Made by a program: the position numbers and the translations under genes. This document shows, one piece after another, positions 45,405 through 56,836 of a stretch of 64,000 bases of DNA; the first letter of the stretch is position 1; each line of letters starts with the position of its first letter. Source of the stretch: Dissophora ornata (taxonomy: Eukaryota; Mortierellomycota; Mortierellomycetes; Mortierellales; Mortierellaceae); the NCBI GenBank assembly GCA_025201705.1, contig MU616593.1:27677-91676 (forward strand), read 5' to 3'. Under the pieces are notes generated by a model that saw only the letters and a list, made by a program, of their open reading frames with translations, searched no databases and had not been told where the DNA came from.

Positions 45405-48400
45405 ATGTCCTCGATTGAAAAGGTAAAAAGGACGCGTTAAAGCGTATTAGCAACATATGCTTCGTAGCAGTTTGAAATCTCTATACCAACCTCAGTATCC
45501 TCTGTGGACGCGCATTAACTGGGCACTTGTAGATATTGATCCGCGGTATACGCTCGTTCGAGTCCGACTCCGGGGAAGCAGCGACCATCACGTTCTTCTC
45601 TCCCCTCACACTCATCACAGGGCACAATGGTTCTGGAAAAACCACGATTATCGAATGTCTGAAATACGCCACTACGGGAGTTTTCCCTCCAGGCAGCAAA
45701 GGCGGTGCCTTTGTCAATGATCCCAAGGTATAATCTACATCCTTGCTCGATACGATGTGGGGCTTCAGCACAACCCCAATGTAACGCCAGGAACGTCCTG
45801 TTTTTCAATGCCATCTAGATGTCAGACAGCCCCAGCATTAAGGCGCAGGTACGACTTCGCTTTAAGAATGTCAACAATCAGACCATGAGTATTGTCCGCT
45901 CCTTGTCCGTCACAGTCAAGAAAAGCACCTACACTCAAAAGACCCTCGAGAACGTACTGGCGGCAGTCGACCCACAGACAGGAGAGCTTGCAACTATCAG
46001 CGCTAAATGTGCAGAGATAGACACCGATGTGCCCAACCACCTCGGGGTCTCCCAGGCGATTTTGGACAATGTTATCTTTTGCCATCAAGAAGATTCCAAC
46101 TGGCCACTCTCAGAGCCAGCCATTCTGAAGAAACGGTTTGACGAAATCTTTGCCTCGACGAAGTAGGTCCCATCTACCATTTCGTGTATAACCAACTGCA
46201 GACTTTTTTTATTTTATTTTTTCGAGTGCAATATCACATGGCACTGATGGTATTTATGGCACTTCTTACATGCTGACATTAGATACACCAACGTCCTGGA
46301 CTCTATCAAGGCCATCAGGAAAGAGAAGGCCCAAGACCTTAAAATCATGCACACCAGCCTTGAATTTATCCGGCGGAATAAGGAAAAGGCTGAGAAGGCA
46401 GGTGATCAGACATTAAAAAAAATGATTGATGTAAAAGTATTGAGGTAAGCAACCATACTCACTAAGTCGTCCGAAATTAGATCCGAGAATCTCTATCAAG
46501 GAACATGGAAGACACAGAGAGCAGCCAAAGGACGATTGAGAAGCTGGAGCTCGACATTGAGATTTGTGCAGACGAAGTCACTCGACTCATAGAAAAGACG
46601 AAAGAATTGCAGGAGATTGAAACCACTTTGAATACACTCTCTCATGAGCACAAGTCAATCCTTGTAAACATTCAGGAGCTGGAGGGGATGTTCACACTGT
46701 ATTCACAATCAGATTTCGAATTGCACGAGATGCTCTTTAAGCACGAGCTCAGTCTGAAGACTGCTGACATGGAGAAGGCAAAGCATGAGGGATTGAAGCG
46801 AAAGGCCAGCAGTGCAGTCGCAAACCTGCAAACGTCTGTGAATACTAACCAGCAAAGCATCGGACAGCTCAAAGCTTTACTGGACTCGAACAAGAAAAAG
46901 CAAACCGATCGCGACAATCTCATAAGCGAACTTGCCACGTTGTACTCGTTCGATGGATTTAATTCTCTGCCTCTAGTAAACTCGGATGTCCCAAAATTCT
47001 TCAGCAAGATGGAGGTCCAACTTCAACAAAAATCGAGCGTGGTGGAACGAATCAAGCGAGAGAATTTGGTGAGAGAGCAAGAAGTTAGGTCGCGGCTTGC
47101 GGACAGGAAAGCCAAGATCGAATTGTCTTCCTCGGTTCAAGCAAAGAACGAAGCGGCTATTTCATCCGCCAAAGCGAAACTCTGGCAGCAAACCTCAGAT
47201 CTGTCAAAGTATCAATCTACAGAAACAGATATCCAGTCCACTGAAAATCTTTTAGCGGAGCATGTACGTTGTAATTGTTCCGTTCACAATGTCGAAGTCT
47301 CGTCATGGGTCAGCTTCTCACAGCATCCACTCCTCGTGTTTTAGGAAAAGTCGCTTGCTTCACTGAAACCCAGCGACCTAGGACTTGAATCCATGGAATC
47401 AAAAAAGCGAGCCAAGATGGCCGACGTTGAGGCATTTGAAAATGAGCTCTCCATGATTGCCGACCAGAATGCAGCGCAAGTTAAAAATGCCGGACTACAA
47501 GCAAAACTGACGTTGCTGAAGAAGACGTACAATGACCGGTCGAATCAGATTGAGAGCGTGTAAGTACCTCTCCTATGTGGCCTTCAGAGTTCTAAAGGTT
47601 ATGATCAGACTTTCTTACAATGTTGAATTATCGTAGCATGAGAGAGAATAAGGAAACTCTTTCGTCAATTTTGGGAGAAAATCCGCTCCCCGAACGGGTG
47701 GAAGCCCACATTGCACCTGTTTTGAAAGAACGGGAGACTGCTGCCGATAACAGCAAAGAGACGCTCGAGAAATGCAAAAGAGAGCAATCCAGCTACGATA
47801 TCCGCATCGATGATATCAAGTTGCAGATTCAGAAGTTCGAGGCAACACTTGGAGGTATTTGACATTCCTAAATTCATGTATCGCGAACTTGAGGCTTCTT
47901 AAGGATGGTACTCACATAGCAAACTTGACTTGCTCTGCTGTCCCAGATTGTGAGAAACAAATTGCCGTCGAGTGTGGAACAAAGAGTCTTCTTGATCTTT
48001 TAGCGACAAAGGAAGAAGGAGTCACTGAGCTCCGCGAGTAAGTAGAGATGTAATAACAATGTGCCCCTTGCCACAAGCAACCTGACGGACTGACACTACC
48101 ATATCATTGAAACTCTTGTCGGAAATGATAGGCAAGTCCAAGATATAAAGACAATGAGTACTATGTATGGGCGTTTTGTGACCATGGCTGAAAAGAAGCA
48201 CGCCTGCCCTCTCTGCTCACGAGGTTTTGATCCGACGCTCGAGGCTCAGTTCACGGCCAAGGTAGAGTGCCCTTTATGGAATTTACGTCAGTATTTATAT
48301 AATATTGTGGCCGTGAATGTGACTTCTATGGCTTTCGCACTGAACGCTGATATTGTTCCCTGTCTATATTTTCATCCCTAGCTTCGTAGATTGATGGAGA

Positions 48401-50481
48401 AGGCGGAAAATGACGACGAGCGGGAATTGGCTGCCATGGAGGCGAGTCTGGCTGCACTTCGGTCCCTAAAATATGTCTGGGACACAGCTGAGCGTCTGCG
48501 ATCGACGGAGATTCCCGCCCTCAAAGCACAACTTGCAGAGCTGGAAGAGAGAAAGATCGCTGTGATGAGTGAGCTTGAAGCTGTGAGTACCAGATAAATG
48601 TGAATTGACCGATGTCATTGAAGAAGCGAAGTACAATCAATATGCATTACCTGTTAACTGATACTCTATAATTTTATTTATTTTTTTTGCTTCCGGCTTT
48701 GAATCTGCAGGCAAATATGGAGACAACAACCGTAGTCGAGGAGCTTGAGAATTTGCGCAAGTTGGTTGCTGTCGCCAAGAACATCAGCGAGCTGTGTAAG
48801 GAAAAGAGCAAGGAGAGCAAGGCGATCGAGGAACTCAAGACTGAACTTCTTTGCGCTGGTTCGACACACTCTACGGAACAACTTCAAGCAGAGTACAGCA
48901 AAGTGAAACAGAAGGTACAATCGGCGCGACAGGACTTGATGCTGCTAAATGAGAAGATAGCTCAATCAACAGCCGATATCCAGAGAGAAGAAGAGATCAT
49001 CCGGTCTTTGCGGGAGAAGCACAGCCAGCTGCTGAACCAGCGTCAACTGCAGGCACAGGTCAGTGAGCAGGTTAGGGAGACCGAGGCAATGATTCAGAGC
49101 CTAGCAGTTGAGGTGGACCAACATCGGGCGGAAAGCTACAACGTCATGCCGGAATTGAATAGACTGAATGAAGAGTTACAGAAGGCCATGGCGGAGGGAC
49201 AAGCAAAGGAAGCGAGTGCACAGCAAGACGCATCGGAGCTGAAGAATAACCTCGGCAAGGTCCAGATGTATACTAAAGACCTCGAGCGGTAAGTCTTGAA
49301 GTATACTCAATGCTCAAGGTTGTCCATATGCTATTGAGACCTAATGTCTGATACTAAAAGGACCTAACATTGTAAATCAAAGGGTAGATACTCAGATCAC
49401 CATGACCGATCTTTCCAAACTGGAAGCTGCGACGGACAGATTCATCGAGGAAATTCGTGAGCATTACAAGGAGGTCAAAGCAGCGGAGAAGCAGATGCAA
49501 AGTTTGCAGGAGCAGTTGACCGAGTTCAAGGATCTTCAGCGCAACATCAATGATAACCTGCGTTATCGGCGTTACGTGGCCAAGGCTAAGGAGCTCGAGG
49601 ACAAGATTGCGGAGTCGAGGTCGAAGAAGAATGGCGAAGCCAAGGAAGTGTATTCGCGCCAATTGAAACGTTTAAGCCAGCGCCAGTCAGATCTGACTAC
49701 CGAGAAGGCAGGCTTGAAAGGAGAGCTTCGGCAGTTACAGGACCAGAGGCGACAGTATGAGGACGAATTGAGTGGGGAATACAAGGACGTCGTCCAAAAG
49801 TACCATGACTGTCTGATCGGGTACAAGGTAATACCCAGTGTGCAGTGGTTACTGGAGAGCATAAGCACATTTCTGACATCTGTTGACTGCATATTCCGTA
49901 TTAGACAACGGAGCTGGCTTCACAGGATCTGGAGAAGTACATGAAAGCTCTTCAGAGCGCGATTGTCGAATATCATTCGATGAAGATGGAGGAGATCAAT
50001 AAGTCGATCAAGGAGCTGTGGACTAATACTTACCGAGGCACAGGTGAATGACAGTTTGCAACGGATATGAATTCTGCAGGTGGCCAGCCTCAGGGTGGAG
50101 TAGTTAATGTTGCTGCTGCGTATCTAACATCAAACATAAAATGGGTCGTAATCACCACCGATATGTAGACATTGACACGATCGAGATCCGGTCAGACCAG
50201 GAGGGTCTGAGAGCGAATCAGACGTACAATTACAGGGTGGTGATGATCCAGCGAGGCCGAGCACTGGACATGCGTGGTCGCTGCAGCGCGGGTCAGAAAG
50301 TGCTAGCGTCAATCATTATCCGGTTGGCGTTGGCAGAGTCGTTCTCGCTCAACTGTGGCATTCTGGCGCTGGACGAACCGACGACCAACCTGGACGAGGC
50401 GAACGTGGCGCAGCTGGCCTACAGTCTTAGGACGTATGTTCATGAACGGACGAGCGTGATTGTATGGGGTGGACAATGTTT

Positions 50482-50537
<56 letters not shown>

Positions 50538-50828
50538 GTGTGTGTGTGTGTGCGTCCGTTGGTCGTCTTTTAGAATCATTGACAAGCACCGGCAACAGAG
50601 CAACTTTCAGCTTATTGTGATCACACATGACGAGGACTTTTTGAAGATGCTGAACCTGACGGAGTATGTGGACTGGTACTACCGAGTGCGGAAGAACGCT
50701 GAGTAAGTGTCAGACTCTGTGTTAATGGAGTTATGTGTGAATGACTGATACGTTGTGCTGACCAGTATACTGTAATCGTGGACAGGCAGTACAGCACGAT
50801 CGACAGACTCCCGGTTACGGATGCATAG
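45405..50828 (+). CDS. RAD50: RAD50, SMC-like ATPase of the MRN/MRX complex
   Basis: Sixteen exons: 45405-45422, 45533-45727, 45819-46162, 46283-46397 (or -46430), 46481-47263, 47345-47559, 47637-47854, 47947-48037, 48132-48261, 48382-48582, 48711-49288, 49383-49827, 49905-50043, 50169-50433, 50574-50702, 50786-50828. They give about 1302 residues, the family length. MSSIEK comes from an 18-nt first coding exon. Walker A is GHNGSGKTT (36-44). The Q-loop stretch [17 protein letters not shown], long coiled coils, the zinc hook [10 protein letters not shown] (Cys685, Cys688), the signature [20 protein letters not shown], Walker B with [11 protein letters not shown] and the H-loop VITHDEDF are all present. 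With Mre11 and Nbs1/Xrs2 it tethers and processes DNA double-strand breaks. The intron after exon 4 probably has a GC donor. Confidence 0.95.
50485..50552 (+). repeat. (TC)n(TG)n compound microsatellite in RAD50 intron
   Basis: About 25 TC units followed by about 8 TG units lie between the donor at 50434 and the acceptor at 50573. Length polymorphism between strains is likely. Confidence 0.95.
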
Positions 50829-51134
50829 GTCTACAAATGGTATCAGATCGCGCCGCACCTCCTGGCCTGTTAATATATCTAGTCTATCTGGCCACCAGTA
50901 GACACAGACACAACCAAAAAAGAACTTCTGCAGTCTGCAACAACGGTGTAACCGCTTGTGTGGGGGCCGTTGATTGGTGTTGTGTGATGCCTCCTATTCT
51001 CTCACTGTTCGCACGATTCGTTGGCACATAATTATTTTTACGTTCCCTTCCACTCCAGCCCGTCCCCATTCTTAATCCCTTGCTCATTCAACCCTCCCCT
51101 CACCACTCCAAGCACTGTAACCTCACTTTGCAGC
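50829..51134. promoter_or_regulatory. RAD50 3' flank and EF-hand gene promoter
   Basis: 306 nt between tandem genes. Pyrimidine-rich leader sequence (51040-51110) precedes the EF-hand gene. Nothing else was recognised. Confidence 0.5.
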
Positions 51135-51930
51135 ATGTTGCTCACACGACTGCAATGCACGCTGTCTTTGGCAGCAATGCTCTCTCTGATTGCCACCGTC
51201 AACGCCGCTATCCCTGGTGGTCAGTCAGAGACCGAGCACAGCAACTACGGCGACATGGGCAAGGCAAAGGAGTAAGTGCATGCCACCGAAATGTGCTCGA
51301 GGGGTTGGCATTTGCTTCTGACAAAGGCTCGCTATATAAGCATTGTCCTGTACCATGTCCACGAGGGGCCTGCATGCAATATTGTTTACTCTATAGAAAA
51401 CAGCTGTTGGTTCCTTCTGTTCTTTGGGAAAACCGAACGTAAACTTTCCCTTGCTAACGTTTGGCAAAAATGAAAATAGGTTTGCGAAGGAGCATATGGG
51501 CGACAAGGGCAAGAATCTCACTGAAAAGGAAGAGCTCATGATGCTATTTTCTCTCCACGACAGCAACAAGGACGGGAAGCTGGATGGGATTGAGCTTCGT
51601 GCTGCCTTCAGCGACTTCAACCAAGGCGCACCAGACTCGACGCTTAGCCTCCAACAGATGCTGGATATGATTGATCATGTTATCGCCGAGGACGACACCG
51701 ACAATGAGTACGTTACCCGTCGTTTTTCTTTGTGTAATATCTGGTAGAAAACAGCAGATATCAGCCACGCCCTTACCCCCCGTCTTCTGTGTGTGGGTGG
51801 GTATGGGTTGTTGGCCAGCAAGTGTGCTCGTCTTTGGTATTCACACCCACTTTCCGTCCTTTTTTATTTCCGTAGTGGCAAGATCTCCTGGGAAGAGTAC
51901 TTGATCAGTCAAAAGTATCATGAGGGATAG
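51135..51930 (+). CDS. Secreted EF-hand protein of MCFD2 type
   Basis: Exons 51135-51271, 51480-51707 and 51876-51930 give 139 residues. Residues 1-24 form a clean signal peptide (basic start, Leu/Ala-rich core, cleavage near TVNA-AIPGG). Two canonical EF-hands follow: DSNKDGKLDGIE and, completed only by splicing, DDTDNDGKISWEE. This layout of signal peptide and two C-terminal EF-hands matches MCFD2, the calcium-binding partner of the ERGIC-53 cargo receptor in ER-to-Golgi transport. There is no membrane segment and no clear retention signal at the C-end (ISQKYHEG). The MCFD2 assignment is by architecture and EF-hand resemblance. Confidence 0.85.
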
Positions 51931-52271
51931 ATAGTAGAATGAAAGGACTGAGAAAGGGACAGAGGGTGCAAGACCAGAGCGGGAGGGTGTACTAAAAGAG
52001 TCGCCAGGTATCGACGGTCGTCAGATTGGATGGACATACATCGGATCATAGTGCGCTGAGCGGAAGGTTGTGGGCTACACCGATAGGCTGTAGGATAAGT
52101 AGCAACTGGCAATACATGCGGATATTCCGTTCGCTCAACCTCCCAATGAAAAATGTGCCACTGTTTGTTTGAGTTGTGTTTTTTTGCGCATAGTGCAAGG
52201 GTATCACATAGTCGTTGTCCTGGAGAACAGCTCGCCCTCACTGTTCTGAGAGCGGCCCGCCCTCTGTTTCT
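51931..52271. other. Convergent intergenic region, EF-hand gene / SOM1
   Basis: 341 nt of 3' flanks. No gene seen. Confidence 0.55.
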
Positions 52272-52675
52272 TCAGGTATGCAGGATGTTGCCTAAGGGAT
52301 CATAGAGGGGCGTCACTTCGATTGTGGGCCTGCCTTTGCATCTATTAGGTGGGAGAGTTGAAGCCAGAAATGCCAGTATCTGTTTCAGTTAGGAAAGCTG
52401 GCTACCGGCAATGTCAGAACGGAAAAACTTGCGCAAAGCACTTGCTTTTTGAGGATCCGGTAGACGGGCCTGCAGACGATGCTGGTAGGGGACAGATCGC
52501 ATTCGTACTGAACCAATGACCACAAAGTGCATTCACTCTTTTGCGGGGTAATGATCTGGACGGTGGAGACATCTCCACCGTGGCGGAATTGTTGGTGCAT
52601 GTCCTCGCCCTGAAATTGTTCTTGCGTTTGCTGCTGCTGCTGCTGCTGCTGCTGTTGTTGTTGTTGTTGTGTCAT
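52272..52675 (-). CDS. SOM1: SOM1, subunit of the mitochondrial inner membrane peptidase
   Basis: Two exons (52446-52675, 52272-52341) give 99 residues. The start MTQQQ is followed by a polyglutamine run of about 14, then the conserved core SECTLWSLVQYECDL, VCRPVYRILKKC and, after the intron, KGRPTIEVTPLYDP. This cysteine-spaced pattern (C-x8-9-YxC, VC-P--R--++C-GRPT-EVT) is that of fungal SOM1, a small protein that binds the Imp1/Imp2 peptidase facing the intermembrane space. The 104-nt intron has a GC donor with a strong context (GCAAGT at 52445); a GT donor cannot join the two conserved halves. Without splicing the protein would lack the last cysteine and the GRPT motif. The family match was made by eye. 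Confidence 0.8.
52628..52671. repeat. CTG/TTG trinucleotide repeat (polyGln of SOM1)
   Basis: About eight CAG followed by five to six CAA codons in the sense of SOM1. It is in the coding region, directly after the start codon. Confidence 0.9.
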
Positions 52676-52953
52676 TGGTTTCAAAAGGTCGGGTCTGATC
52701 CGCGTAAAAGAAATGCATTCAAGAAAAAATTAAAAGGTCGGAAACAACGTTGTTGAAATAGAGTAACCTCTGTCTTTGTAATGGATATGTTTCGGTACCC
52801 TTTGTAAATCAAAACAATGATGTTAAGGCTGAAATGCAAATCTGATTGGCGCATCAAAACGCGTCCAACAAAATAACGCGTTGTGAGACAAAGGCGTAGC
52901 TCGCATGAAAGACATCATCGCACACAGACAGACAGACATCATGCGCTGAAACG

Positions 52954-52990
<37 letters not shown>

Positions 52991-53367
52991 TAGAGGTCGA
53001 GGTAGAGGGAGGAAAAAAAAAAAGGCTGCTGGGAACGATTGACAGCAGCAATGATATCATACGTGGTGCTGGTGTCATATTTATTGAGCGAAACCTTTAG
53101 AGAAAAAAAAGGCAAAAAATATAAACATCCGTTGCAGATTGAACACGAAACCTGGCGCCTATTGAAAGAGCTTCAAGAACCACAGTCATCCTCCATGCTC
53201 TTTTTTTTTTCTTCTTCTGCTACCTCCGCTTGTTCGCCATTAATCTTTGAGCGCATCGTCTTGTCCAACCACTCTACTCTTCTTCTCATCTCTCCCTCTC
53301 GCCACTTGGCTCCATTCCTCTTCCACTCTACTTCACACGTACTTTCATCGTAATTAATCACTCCAAA
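52676..53367. promoter_or_regulatory. Divergent intergenic region, SOM1 / COPI-associated gene
   Basis: 692 nt between divergent starts. It holds a 33-nt poly-A run (52956-52988), a second A run (53013-53022) and a pyrimidine-rich leader before the plus-strand gene (53190-53340). No other feature. Confidence 0.6.
52956..52988. repeat. Poly-A tract, 33 nt
   Basis: An uninterrupted A run, intergenic, the longest homopolymer in the window. A flanking retroposon-like body is not visible. Confidence 0.9.
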
Positions 53368-54356
53368 ATGGCACAAAGCGCAGTTATCTTTCGACTGTTG
53401 AACGTCATCGTCTGTAAGTTCCTCTAGAGATGATTGACATGGTGCTCTGCCAATGCAGAAAATATGTCTCGCTCGCTAACAAACTAGGCTTTCTTGTCCA
53501 TTTTACCAATGTCCCATAAAAGCCTTCTTGTTGATGTTGGGTGGTGTCGTCTTGTTCGTACACATCGGCTCATGGAACTCTGGCATTCTCGGAGTCTTCA
53601 TCGTGTAAGTTCGTGCTGTCAGTCTCTCAGTCTTTGTTAGAGGTACATAAACAGGACACGACCTGTTTTGGAGCAACATGGGCACTGATCCTCATGCCAT
53701 ATATTTTTATACTGTTCTCGCATTGTATTAGTCTATTCGGACTTTTGACGTTCTTCCTCGAATTTGAGATTCCTGAATTCATTGTTTACAACATGGGCTT
53801 CATGTTCTCGATGCTCGGACGCGGCGTCTGTAAGTAACAAGTCAGGGTTTATCCTTTTATTTTTTATTTTTTTTTTATTCTCGACGCCGATTTCTCTTTC
53901 TAACAGACTATTCCTACCAATATCTTTCTTTTCAATGACACACACACACAAAAATATATATGACATTCATGTGTACATTTTACGCGTAGTTTATGTGGTG
54001 TAGGTGTCAACGTTATTTGCTATGTTTGAACACAATCGTCTCTTTGGACTATGGAGGCGCATGAAACTAAAATCAGCTGTCCCATTCTCTCCTTGTCCTT
54101 GTCCCTTGACCGAACTAGCATGGGTCTTCTCTGTCTTTCGTGGAAGTGGTACAACATTGTGATTGGAAGCGTCATCATGGGCGTTGGTCTCATGTACGTC
54201 GGCTTGCATTTCAAGGGTGCTAAACCCTCTCACTCCATGACTGCGGAGCCCACCGGCGCGGTCCGCTACGGAAATCCTCCAGAGCAAGGATTTGACCAGC
54301 CAAGCATGTCTCAGTCGTACCAGAACCCTGAACCTTACGACCCTGCCCGTCCTTAA
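53368..54356 (+). CDS. COPI-associated / TVP15-type Golgi membrane protein
   Basis: Exons 53368-53413, 53523-53604, 53732-53829, 53990-53999 and 54119-54356 give 157 residues. Four hydrophobic segments are visible (IFRLLNVIVSFLLMLGGVV, FIVLFGLLTFFLE, GVFYVVMGLLCL, VIGSVIMGVGLMYVGL). The motifs LFGLLTFFLEF and MLGRGVFYVVMGL match the COPI-associated protein family that includes yeast Tvp15 of late Golgi vesicles. The tail is Pro/Ser/Gln-rich and cytosolic. Exon 4 is only 10 nt: it supplies FYV plus part of two codons, and it is the only way I found to connect GRGV with MGLLCLSWKW in frame. Candidate poly(A) signal at 54457. Confidence 0.8.
53990..53999 (+). other. 10-nt microexon of the COPI-associated gene
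   Basis: The sequence tttatgtggt lies between acgcgtag and gtaggtg. With one carried base before and two after it restores the codons for F-Y-V-V inside the conserved GRG-FY segment. Confidence 0.7.
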
Positions 54357-54456
54357 AACGCACTAGTTCAAGGGGGACATCTCAGGACCCCCATATGGTG
54401 GTTTGTCATAATTCTTTTTTTTTTCTGATGTTTTTTTTTACAGTAATAACAATAAT

Positions 54457-54462
54457 AATAAA
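54457..54462 (+). terminator. Candidate poly(A) signal of COPI-associated gene
   Basis: AATAAA within a run of AAT units about 100 nt after the stop codon. Confidence 0.45.
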
Positions 54463-54506
54463 ACATAGTGCCGTATTTATTAATGTATGACAAAAGTCAA
54501 AGGGAA

Positions 54507-56836
54507 TTACGACGAGGTAGTCTTCATGGCTTTTTTGATAATCTCTTCAGCCTCATCAAGATCTTCTGGCAACTGGATCATCTTGCGGTCAAAGTGCTCC
54601 TCAATGTCATTCATAACGCGCATGCTCCTGTCGTCGTGAATAAAGTTGACCGAGACACCGGTGCGTCCAAAACGACCGGTACGACCGATACGGTGGAGGT
54701 ATGTCTCAGGGTCTGAATGGCCGCGCTGATCTGTAGGCATATCGTAGTTGACGACCATGTTGACGTTGGCAATATCAATACCACGCGCAATAACATTGGT
54801 GGTGATCAGCACCTTGGACTTTCCAGCACGGAAAGAATCAATGACTTCATCACGCTGGACCGCCTCCAACTTTCCGTGCAGCGACACAACCGCGTGATGC
54901 TTCTCCGACATCTTTTGCGCAATCTCATCCGCCGTGTCGCGTGTCTGAAGATATGAAAATATCAGAGCAAGAGAGAAAACATTTGTTAAAACAGGTCACG
55001 AGGATGTCCAACATAGCCCCCAACGTTCCTTCAAATACTCTATACGTACCCTGACAAAGATGATACTTTGACTGACAGTCAACAAAGAGTAGAGGCCCAC
55101 AAGAATGTCGTACTTCCTGTTCTTGCTGTCTCTCGCCTGGGCGCGGCAATCGACGTAGAATTGCTTAATACCATCGACCGAGAGCTCCTCCGGCTTCAAA
55201 GTAATCTGGTTTGCACTCGGGGCAATCTCCTCTGCGAATCGGCGAACGCGGTCGGCCCAGGTGGCAGAGAACAGAACGACCTGGCAATCTTTGGGCAAAA
55301 ATCTAGTGTGGAATTGTGTGTGTGTGTGTGTGTGTGTGATGAGTAAAGGTTGATGTGACTAAAAACAGCATAGACTGCCAGCAACCATTCATTGCAATAG
55401 CAGTCATTCAAGGATCACACACCTCTTCAGCTGACGGCTCTGATCGCCGAGGCCTTGCTGGTCCAGCATATTGTCAGCTTCATCCAGAACATAGAGTCGA
55501 ATGTTCTTGGGATCAAGGACTCGTCGCTTGATGAGATCTGAAACGGTGCCTGGCGTACCAACAATGACATGCGAAGTCACCTTTGGAGGCAGGTTCTCGT
55601 CCTTAATAGCCTGGGCTGTCGTCACCTGCGTGAATTTGCCCATCTCCTGAATAACCTCCATTGTTTGGCGGGCCAGCTCGCGGGAGGGAGATAAGACCAA
55701 AGCCTACGAATAATTGACAACAAAAACAATTAGCCTGATGTGTCTGCAGCCGGCACTTCAACCCCTTTCAGATGCTGTTCTTCTAACCTGAGGGGCGTGC
55801 AGATCATAGTTGATACGACTCAAAATTGTGAGCGCAAACGCAGCAGTCTTTCCTGTTCCTGACTGGGATTGAGCAATCATGTTCCTCGGGCTAGCAATAA
55901 AATGAACCATACAGGGCATATATGGTGTTAGAAATATTGCAAACCACACTTCAGCAGCTCGCAGCTTGGAGCGAAGAGGAATTTAATCTAAAGTGCACAT
56001 ACGGGTTCTGAAGCAGCAAGGGCAAGGCGCGCTCTTGAATCTTTGAAGGCTTTGCAAACTTCATGTTGTAGATACCCTTGAGCAAATCCTCGTGGCTAGA
56101 TAAATGGAAGGAGAATTAACGCGTCAGTGTGAAGTACAGCTGCATTTTTCCGCAGCAATTGAAGACAGATATTTGCCAGAGTCAGCTAAATGCCGTGATT
56201 AAAATGAGTGTGCCTTTAAACTTACAGCCCGAGATCTTCAAAGGATTTAGCTGAGTACAGGGGCGAGCTTGCGTCCGCTTGCTGGTCAGCGAGCTTCACC
56301 ACGACACTGTAGGAGGACTCGAGCAGATCCGTCGCCCTCTCCTCTGCCGTCAGGACTTCTATTGGCGGTGGAATTAAATCGTACGACGGCCAGCTCGTTT
56401 GGTAAGCAGGACGGACAGCATGTATTTGTTTTTTTTTCCCGTCAGCTAGGGTAGAGCAACGTTACCTTCACCACCATCCACCCCGTCCGTAGTGTTCAGG
56501 CCCTCGAGCTTGGATGACAAAACTGTAAAGAAAACGACAAGAATTCAGGGACAGGTTCAGTATCAAAGCCACGACAGCTACGCACTCTGTCAGGGCAGAC
56601 CTTCGCCGGTATTACTTACCATCCTCGGTGGGATAATCGTTAACTGTAGTGATTCATTAACCAGGGCGAGGGATAGTTGCATTAGGTTGCAGTGACAAAG
56701 TCGAATTCCGCATGTGAAATGACATTGGTTTGGGGGTGGTAAGAGAATGTGATTGTTAGCAAGCGGGTTGTCGAGGGAAGTGAGCTGTTGCCGCCTCAAG
56801 GCCAGCACAAGTACCTGGTGGTGCAGGGGCTGCCAT
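54507..56836 (-). CDS. DBP5: DBP5/DDX19 DEAD-box mRNA export helicase
   Basis: Nine exons (56815-56836, 56620-56643, 56466-56522, 56226-56358, about 56003-56095, 55788-55890, 55423-55703, 55050-55302, 54507-54944) give 467 residues. Motifs in order: [13 protein letters not shown] motif [11 protein letters not shown], Walker [72 protein letters not shown] and [10 protein letters not shown]. The subfamily-specific N-terminal helix and acidic leader identify Dbp5. It remodels mRNPs at the cytoplasmic face of the nuclear pore, activated by Gle1 and InsP6. The first three coding exons are tiny (22, 24 and 57 nt). A (TG)n run lies in the intron at 55315-55338. Confidence 0.95.
55315..55338. repeat. 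(TG)n microsatellite in DBP5 intron
   Basis: Twelve TG units between the exons 55050-55302 and 55423-55703 of DBP5. Confidence 0.9.

Noticed and set aside
45555..45585. gttcgagtcc, resembling a tRNA B box
   Set aside because: It lies inside the first large RAD50 exon (SFESDSG) and no A box or clover-leaf is present.
46431..46480. 50-nt GT-AG intron as the only RAD50 solution
   Set aside because: In frame, but it inserts residues not needed by the family and is shorter than usual here; kept only as an alternative to the GC donor.
47345..50828. RAD50 next to the candidate MHR1 region as a recombination gene cluster
   Set aside because: The genes are 8 kb apart with unrelated genes between; nothing links them.
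52956..52988. 33-nt poly-A run as the tail of a retroposon
   Set aside because: No target-site duplication, pol III promoter or LINE/SINE-like body could be seen next to it.
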